In this document: piece after piece, positions 33,945-38,328 of the stretch | How positions within the stretch are numbered: position 1 is the stretch's first letter | Layout of the letters: every line of letters starts with the position of its first letter | Source of the DNA: Falsiroseomonas sp. | Lineage (GTDB): Bacteria; Pseudomonadota; Alphaproteobacteria; Acetobacterales; Acetobacteraceae | Direction of reading: 5' to 3' | DNA length: 38,328 nt | NCBI RefSeq assembly: GCF_030695085.1 | Contig: NZ_JAUYTS010000213.1 | Coordinates: 1 to 38,328 of the forward strand | The notes under the pieces: model-generated | What the model saw: the letters and a program-made list of their open reading frames with translations, nothing else | What the model was told of the DNA's origin: nothing | Databases searched by the model: none | Program-made: the position numbers and the translations under genes

Positions 33945-34913
33945 CTACAGCGCGATCTGCCCATCCCCCAGCACGGCCTTGTAGCGCGCGATTTCCAGCG
34001 TCAGGAAGTCGCGGAACTCCGCCCCGCGCCGGCTGGCCGGAATCGACCCGCCGGTGGTCAGGATGCGCTGGAAGGCGGGGGCGTGCATCGCCTGGTCGGA
34101 CGCCGCGCTGAGCTTCGCCACCACCTCCGCCGGCAGCCCGGCCGGGCCGAAAATGCCGACCCAGCTCTGTGCGTCGATATCGCCATAGCCCTGTTCCTGC
34201 AGCGTCGTCAGGTCGGGCAGCGGGCCAATGCGGGCCAGCGTGCCGGCGGCCAGCGGGCGCAGCCGGCCATCGATGATCATCTGGCCGACCGTGTTGATGC
34301 CCTCGATCGTCATGTCCACCCGCCCGGCGATGAGGTCCGCCATGGCCGGCGCGCTGCCGCGATAGGGCACATGGGTGAACTCCACCCCGGCCCGCTGCGC
34401 CAGCATGGAACAGGCGATGTGATGCACCGATCCGATGCCGGCGGAGCAATAGGAAATCGCCCCCGGCCGCACCCGTGCCGCCTCGATCAACTCCGCCGTG
34501 CTGCGGAAGGGGGACGCCGCAGGCACCACCAGCAGATGCGGGTGCACGGCCAGCTGCGCCACCGCCGTCAGGTCCTTCAGCGGGTCATAGGGCAGGTTGG
34601 AGAACAGCGCGGCGGCCACCGCATTCGGCGTGGAATGGCCGAGCAGCAGCACGGACCCATCCGCCGGCGCCTTCACCACCGCATCGGCGGCAATGGTGCC
34701 GGAGGCGCCGGAGCGGTTCTCCACCACGAAATTCTGGCCAAGGATGGCGGTGTATTGCTCCGCGATCGCGCGGGCGACGATGTCGGTGAAGCCGCCGGGC
34801 GCGAAGCCCACCAGCATGCGGACCGGCCGGCTGGGCCAGGCGCCCTGGGCATGAACCGCCGGGGCGGCGAGAAGGCTGAGGGCGGCGGCGCCAAGCGCGC
34901 GACGTGTGGGCAT
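33945..34913 (-). CDS. Tripartite tricarboxylate transporter substrate-binding protein (TctC/Bug family)
   Basis: This 322-residue periplasmic binding protein has the signal peptide MPTRRALGAAALSLLAAPAVHA, then WPSRPVRMLVGFAPGGFTDIVAR, QNFVVENRSGASG, YSNLPYDPLKD-like text (SNLPYDPLKDLTAVAQ) and FTHVPYRGSAPAMADLIAGRVD, all family signatures. Bug proteins bind carboxylates or other small anions for TctAB-type transporters, but no tctA/tctB is nearby, as is common in families with many orphan copies. AGGAG lies 8 nt before the ATG. It is unrelated to secretion. Confidence 0.93.
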   Translation of the reverse strand: MPTRRALGAAALSLLAAPAVHAQGAWPSRPVRMLVGFAPGGFTDIVARAIAEQYTAILGQNFVVENRSGASGTIAADAVVKAPADGSVLLLGHSTPNAVAAALFSNLPYDPLKDLTAVAQLAVHPHLLVVPAASPFRSTAELIEAARVRPGAISYCSAGIGSVHHIACSMLAQRAGVEFTHVPYRGSAPAMADLIAGRVDMTIEGINTVGQMIIDGRLRPLAAGTLARIGPLPDLTTLQEQGYGDIDAQSWVGIFGPAGLPAEVVAKLSAASDQAMHAPAFQRILTTGGSIPASRRGAEFRDFLTLEIARYKAVLGDGQIAL

Positions 34914-34942
34914 CTGGGATACTCCTGATGCCCTAAGCCTAT

Positions 34943-34971
34943 CCCCGGTCGCTGCGGCGCAGCAACCGGGG
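34943..34971 (-). terminator. Hairpin after glutaryl-CoA dehydrogenase gene
   Basis: CCCCGGT (34943-34949) pairs with ACCGGGG (34965-34971), and GCTGC (34951-34955) with GCAGC (34959-34963), giving a 12-bp stem with one mismatch and a 3-nt loop. It lies 11 nt after the stop. No U-tract follows on the - strand, so efficiency is uncertain. Confidence 0.5.
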
Positions 34972-34982
34972 TTTCGTATCGT

Positions 34983-36230
34983 TCAGCCGCCGAAGGCGTT
35001 CAGCCCGGTCTGGGCGCGGCCGAGGATCAGCGCATGGACGTCATGCGTGCCCTCGTACGTGTTCACCGTCTCCAGGTTCATGACGTGGCGGATCACGTGA
35101 TACTCGTCGACGATCCCGTTGCCGCCATGCATGTCCCGCGACATGCGCGCGATATCCAGCGACTTGCCGCAATTGTTGCGCTTGACCAGGGAGATCATCT
35201 CCGGCGCGACCTTGTGCTCGTCGAACAGCCGGCCGACGCGCAGCACGGCGTGCAGGCCCAGCGTGATCTCGGTCTGCATGTCCGCCAGCTTCTTCTGCAC
35301 CAGCTGCGTCTGCGCCAGCGGCCGGCCGAACATCTTGCGCTCCAGCGTGTAGGTCCGCGCCGCATGCCAGCAGAACTCGGCCGCGCCCAGCGCGCCCCAG
35401 GCGATGCCATACCGGGCACGATTGAGGCAGGAGAAGGGGCCGGCAAGAGACTTCACGCCCGGGAGCTTGTTCTCCTCCGGCACGAAGACCTCATCCATCA
35501 TGATCATGCCGGTGACGGAGGCGCGGAGGCTGAACTTGCCCTCGATCTTCGGGAAGGTCAGGCCCTTCATGCCGCGCTCCAGCAGGAAGCCGCGCAGGAT
35601 GCCCTCATCGTCCTTGGCCCAGACCACCGCGACATCGGCGATCGGGGAGTTGGTGATCCAGGTCTTGGAACCGCTGATCAGGTAGCCGCCATCCACCTTC
35701 TTGGCGCGGGTGCGCATGGAGGACGGGTCGGACCCCGCATCCGGCTCCGTCAGCCCGAAGCAGCCGACCCATTCGCCGGTGCGCAGCTTCGGCAGGAACT
35801 TCTGCTTCTGCTCCTCCGACCCGAAGGCATGGATCGGATACATGACCAGGGAGGACTGCACGGAGAATGCCGAACGGTATCCAGAATCGACCCGCTCCAC
35901 TTCGCGGGAGATCAGGCCATAGGACACATAATTCACGCCGGCGCAGCCATAGCCATCCAGCGTCGCGCCCAGAAAGCCCATCTCGCCGAACTCGTTCATG
36001 ATCTCCCGGTCGAAACTCTCGTTCCGGTTGGCCATGAGCACGCGCGGCATCAGCTTTTCCTGGCAGAAGTCGCGCGCCGCATCGCGGATCATGCGCTCGT
36101 CTTCCGACAGCTCCTGGTCGAGCAGCAGGGGATCGTCCCAGATGAAGCTGGACTTGCCGGACTTCTTCGCGGTGCCCTGGGCCTCGATCGGAGCGCCTGC
36201 GCTATTGGGAACCGGGGTGACGACGTTCAT
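34983..36230 (-). CDS. gcdH: Glutaryl-CoA dehydrogenase (acyl-CoA dehydrogenase family)
   Basis: This predicted 415-residue flavoenzyme oxidatively decarboxylates glutaryl-CoA to crotonyl-CoA in Lys/Trp breakdown. GCDH-specific segments include [50 protein letters not shown] and [16 protein letters not shown]. The catalytic base is Glu393 in [21 protein letters not shown], cited here for the YEGTHD core. The ATG at 36230 has AGGAGG 6 nt upstream; the open frame to 36365 is not family-like. It is a stand-alone metabolic gene. Confidence 0.93.
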   Translation of the reverse strand: MNVVTPVPNSAGAPIEAQGTAKKSGKSSFIWDDPLLLDQELSEDERMIRDAARDFCQEKLMPRVLMANRNESFDREIMNEFGEMGFLGATLDGYGCAGVNYVSYGLISREVERVDSGYRSAFSVQSSLVMYPIHAFGSEEQKQKFLPKLRTGEWVGCFGLTEPDAGSDPSSMRTRAKKVDGGYLISGSKTWITNSPIADVAVVWAKDDEGILRGFLLERGMKGLTFPKIEGKFSLRASVTGMIMMDEVFVPEENKLPGVKSLAGPFSCLNRARYGIAWGALGAAEFCWHAARTYTLERKMFGRPLAQTQLVQKKLADMQTEITLGLHAVLRVGRLFDEHKVAPEMISLVKRNNCGKSLDIARMSRDMHGGNGIVDEYHVIRHVMNLETVNTYEGTHDVHALILGRAQTGLNAFGG

Positions 36231-36296
36231 GGCTTCCTCCTGGCGGGCGGCCTCGTATCCGGCAAAGCCAGGGTAAGGGCCCGAAATACGACACGC

Positions 36297-36314
36297 CGGG
36301 GTGCGAACACCCCG
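36297..36314 (-). terminator. UUCG-loop hairpin downstream of the helicase gene
   Basis: On the - strand CGGGGTG-TTCG-CACCCCG forms a perfect 7-bp stem with the extra-stable UUCG loop, 66 nt after the helicase stop and 66 nt before gcdH. No strong U-run follows. It is probably an mRNA 3' end or stabiliser. Confidence 0.45.
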
Positions 36315-36380
36315 CTCACTCAATCTGGCGCGGCCCCCGCCATCCGGCAACCGCGCGACAACCAATTCACGGCGAGCGGA

Positions 36381-38327
36381 TCAGGCGGCCTCGGCATCCG
36401 AGCCCGGATCGCGCCGCGGCTTCGGCACGCTCAGCAGCATGAAGGCCGGCACCGTATCGCCGAAACCGAGGGGGGAGGGACCAGCCTCCCGGTCCTCGCG
36501 GCGCTCGCGGCGGAATTCCTCGCGGCGTGCCTCCAGCGATTGCGGTTCCTCCCGCTTCGTGTCCCGGCGTGGGCCACGATCCTCGCGCGGCGCGCGTGCC
36601 TCCTCCCGCGGGGGACGAGCCTCCTCGCGCGGCGGGCGCACCTCGTCGCGCGGCGGGCGCGCCTCATCCCGCGGCGGTCGTGCATCACGGCGCGGCGCGC
36701 GATCCTCCCGCGGCGGACGCTCGGCCCGCACGGCTTCCTCGGCACGCGGCGGCGGCGCATCGCGGCGCGGCGCCTCGCCCCGGCTGGCATCGCGGCCGCG
36801 GCCTCGGCCCTTGCCGGCATCGCGGCCACCGGCCTCGCGCCCACCCGGCGCGGCACGGCCGCCACGGCCACGCTTGGCCTTGGCGCCTTCCTCGATCTCC
36901 TCGGCCGTCACCGGCTCCAGGCCCGGGATTTCCATGCGCGGGATCGGCTTGCCGGTCAGGCGCTCGATCGCGGCGACGGATTTCGCATCCTCCGGCACCG
37001 CCAGGGAATAGGCCTTGCCCTCACGCCCCGCACGGCCGGTGCGGCCGATGCGATGCACATAGTCCTCAGCATGGAAGGGCACGTCGAAGTTGAAGACGTG
37101 GCTGAGCCCGCCGATGTCGAGGCCGCGGGCGGCGACGTCGCTGCACACCAGCATCTGGATCTCATTCGCCTTGAAGCGATTGAGCGTCGCGAAGCGCACC
37201 GACTGCTCCAGGTCGCCATGCAGGGCGCCGACGGAGAAGCCGTGCTTCTTCAGCGACTTGTACAGCACGTCGACCTCAACCTTGCGGTTGCAGAAGATCA
37301 GCGCGTTCTGCACATCTTCCTTGTTCAGCAGCTGGCGCAGCGCCTCCCGCTTCTCATGTTCCCGCACCCAGACCAGGCCCGTGGTGATGGTGGAGGCGAC
37401 GGTCGCGGGGGCGGAGACGGTGATCTCGCGCGGGTTCTGCAGGAAGGCATCCGCCAGGCGCCGGATCTCGGGCGCCATGGTGGCGGAGAAGAACATCGTC
37501 TGCCGGATCTTCGGCAGCATGGAGACGATGCGCTCCACATCCGGGATGAAGCCCATGTCCAGCATGCGGTCGGCCTCGTCGATGACGAGCACCTTGCAAT
37601 CCGCCAGCAGGATGCGGCCGCGATCGAACAGGTCGAGCAGCCGGCCCGGGGTTGCGATCAGCACGTCCACGCCCTTTTCGAGCACGTCGCGCTGGTCGTT
37701 CATGCTCTCGCCGCCGATCAGCAGGGCATGGTTCAGGTTCAGGTGCTTGCCGTACTTCACGAAGTTCTCGGCAACCTGCAACGCCAGCTCGCGCGTCGGC
37801 TCCAGGATCAGGCTGCGCGGCATGCGCGCCTTCGCCCGCGACCCGGCCAGGATGTCGAGCATCGGCAGGGTGAAGCCGGCGGTCTTGCCGGTGCCGGTCT
37901 GCGCGCAGCCCAGCACGTCCCGGCCCATCAGGACGATCGGGATCGCCTGTTCCTGGATCGGCGTGGGGTGCAGGTAGCCTGTCTCGGCCACGGCGCGCAG
38001 AATCGGCTCGGACAGGCCGAGATCGGCGAAGGTGGTGCGCGGCGGTTCTTCCGCGGCCCAGCTCGCGGCTTCCTCGGCCGCATCCTTGGCGGCTTCGGCC
38101 TCGGCCTGGGTCGGCTCGGGCGTTTCCGCGACGGGCTCGGTCACCGGCTCCTCGGCCAGCGGCGCTTCGGTCAACGGCGATACCGTTGCCGCAACCGTCT
38201 CGGCGACAGGCTCCGGCGCCCCGGCGACGGGCTCCGCTGCCGGTTCGGCGGCTGGCGCCTCCGCGAGCAGGGGGGCTTCCGCCTTGGGTGCGGCGGCCTT
38301 GCGTGTCGTGGCCTTGCGCGCGGGGGC
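36381..38327 (-). CDS. RhlE-type DEAD-box RNA helicase, 5' truncated by window edge
   Basis: The helicase core is complete: Q motif (TFADLGLSEPIL...HPTPIQEQAIP), AQTGTGKT, PTRELA, TPGRLLDL, DEAD (VLVIDEADRMLDMGFIPD), SAT, ARGLDI and HRIGRTGRAGR. The C-terminus is a long Arg/Gly/Pro/Glu-rich tail with RPPREEA heptads, a usual RNA-binding extension in RhlE-like helicases. The apparent start at 38174 is a TTG within an Ala/Pro/Glu-rich stretch. The frame stays open to the window edge and reads RKATTRKAAAPKAEAPLLAE, so the true start lies outside. It is a general RNA-remodelling enzyme for ribosome assembly or cold growth, and it is chromosomal backbone. Confidence 0.92.
   Translation of the reverse strand, partial: APARKATTRKAAAPKAEAPLLAEAPAAEPAAEPVAGAPEPVAETVAATVSPLTEAPLAEEPVTEPVAETPEPTQAEAEAAKDAAEEAASWAAEEPPRTTFADLGLSEPILRAVAETGYLHPTPIQEQAIPIVLMGRDVLGCAQTGTGKTAGFTLPMLDILAGSRAKARMPRSLILEPTRELALQVAENFVKYGKHLNLNHALLIGGESMNDQRDVLEKGVDVLIATPGRLLDLFDRGRILLADCKVLVIDEADRMLDMGFIPDVERIVSMLPKIRQTMFFSATMAPEIRRLADAFLQNPREITVSAPATVASTITTGLVWVREHEKREALRQLLNKEDVQNALIFCNRKVEVDVLYKSLKKHGFSVGALHGDLEQSVRFATLNRFKANEIQMLVCSDVAARGLDIGGLSHVFNFDVPFHAEDYVHRIGRTGRAGREGKAYSLAVPEDAKSVAAIERLTGKPIPRMEIPGLEPVTAEEIEEGAKAKRGRGGRAAPGGREAGGRDAGKGRGRGRDASRGEAPRRDAPPPRAEEAVRAERPPREDRAPRRDARPPRDEARPPRDEVRPPREEARPPREEARAPREDRGPRRDTKREEPQSLEARREEFRRERREDREAGPSPLGFGDTVPAFMLLSVPKPRRDPGSDAEAA
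36598..36681 (-). repeat. Four 21-bp repeats encoding RPPR(E/D)E(A/V) heptads of the helicase tail
   Basis: Four tandem 21-bp units with a few synonymous and conservative changes encode RPPREEA, RPPREEA, RPPRDEV and RPPRDEA. They form a charged, disordered RNA-binding tail and may vary in number between strains. Confidence 0.8.
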
Positions 38328-38328
38328 G

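Noticed and set aside
38172..38174. TTG at 38174 as the helicase start
   Set aside because: The frame remains open upstream with the same Ala/Pro/Glu-rich composition, so the gene simply runs off the window.

Overview
The window is GC-rich DNA with tightly packed genes. It carries an almost complete type VI secretion system (T6SS) flanked by ordinary chromosomal genes. The high GC content, the tripartite tricarboxylate (TctC/Bug-type) binding protein and the imp-like gene order suggest an alphaproteobacterium, probably of the Acetobacteraceae (Roseomonas-like). That placement is inference; no rRNA or other taxonomic marker is present.

Layout. (1) Positions 1-1172 (+): the 3' part of a membrane protein with a TM segment, a long Pro/Ala linker and a DUF4384-like domain, probably the end of a PpkA-type Ser/Thr kinase whose catalytic part lies outside the window. 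(2) Positions 1176-14259 (-): one long gene string read leftwards, tssA-tssB-tssC-tssC2-tagJ-tssE-tssF-tssG, then a SAM methyltransferase, two tandem OmpA-type periplasmic proteins and a membrane-anchored HExxH protein. (3) Positions 14537-17737 (+): clpV (tssH) and hcp, closed by a clear rho-independent terminator. (4) Positions 17806-21760 (-): a two-gene insertion between hcp and vgrG, made of a glycine-zipper lipoprotein and a secreted WD40-caspase protein. (5) Positions 21992-33853 (+): vgrG, a DUF6931-like gene, PAAR, tagH (FHA), tssK, tssL, tssM, tagF and a PP2C phosphatase (pppA), mostly overlapping or 1-18 nt apart. (6) Positions 33945-38328 (-): a TctC-family binding protein, glutaryl-CoA dehydrogenase and a 5'-truncated RhlE-type DEAD-box helicase, which look like chromosomal backbone.

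How it works together. TssB/TssC form the contractile sheath around the Hcp tube. TssE/F/G/K plus VgrG/PAAR form the baseplate and spike. TssL/TssM form the membrane complex, with a peptidoglycan-binding OmpA domain fused to TssL. ClpV recycles the sheath, with TagJ as accessory. The putative kinase, TagH (FHA), TagF and the PP2C phosphatase would form the threonine-phosphorylation control circuit. No TssJ lipoprotein is recognisable. The two OmpA proteins, the TssL OmpA domain and the glycine-zipper lipoprotein are candidates for the missing outer anchoring. No classical toxin/immunity pair or VgrG/PAAR effector extension is visible. The least explained parts are the lipoprotein/WD40-caspase pair, the HExxH protein, the translationally coupled methyltransferase and several structured intergenic elements.
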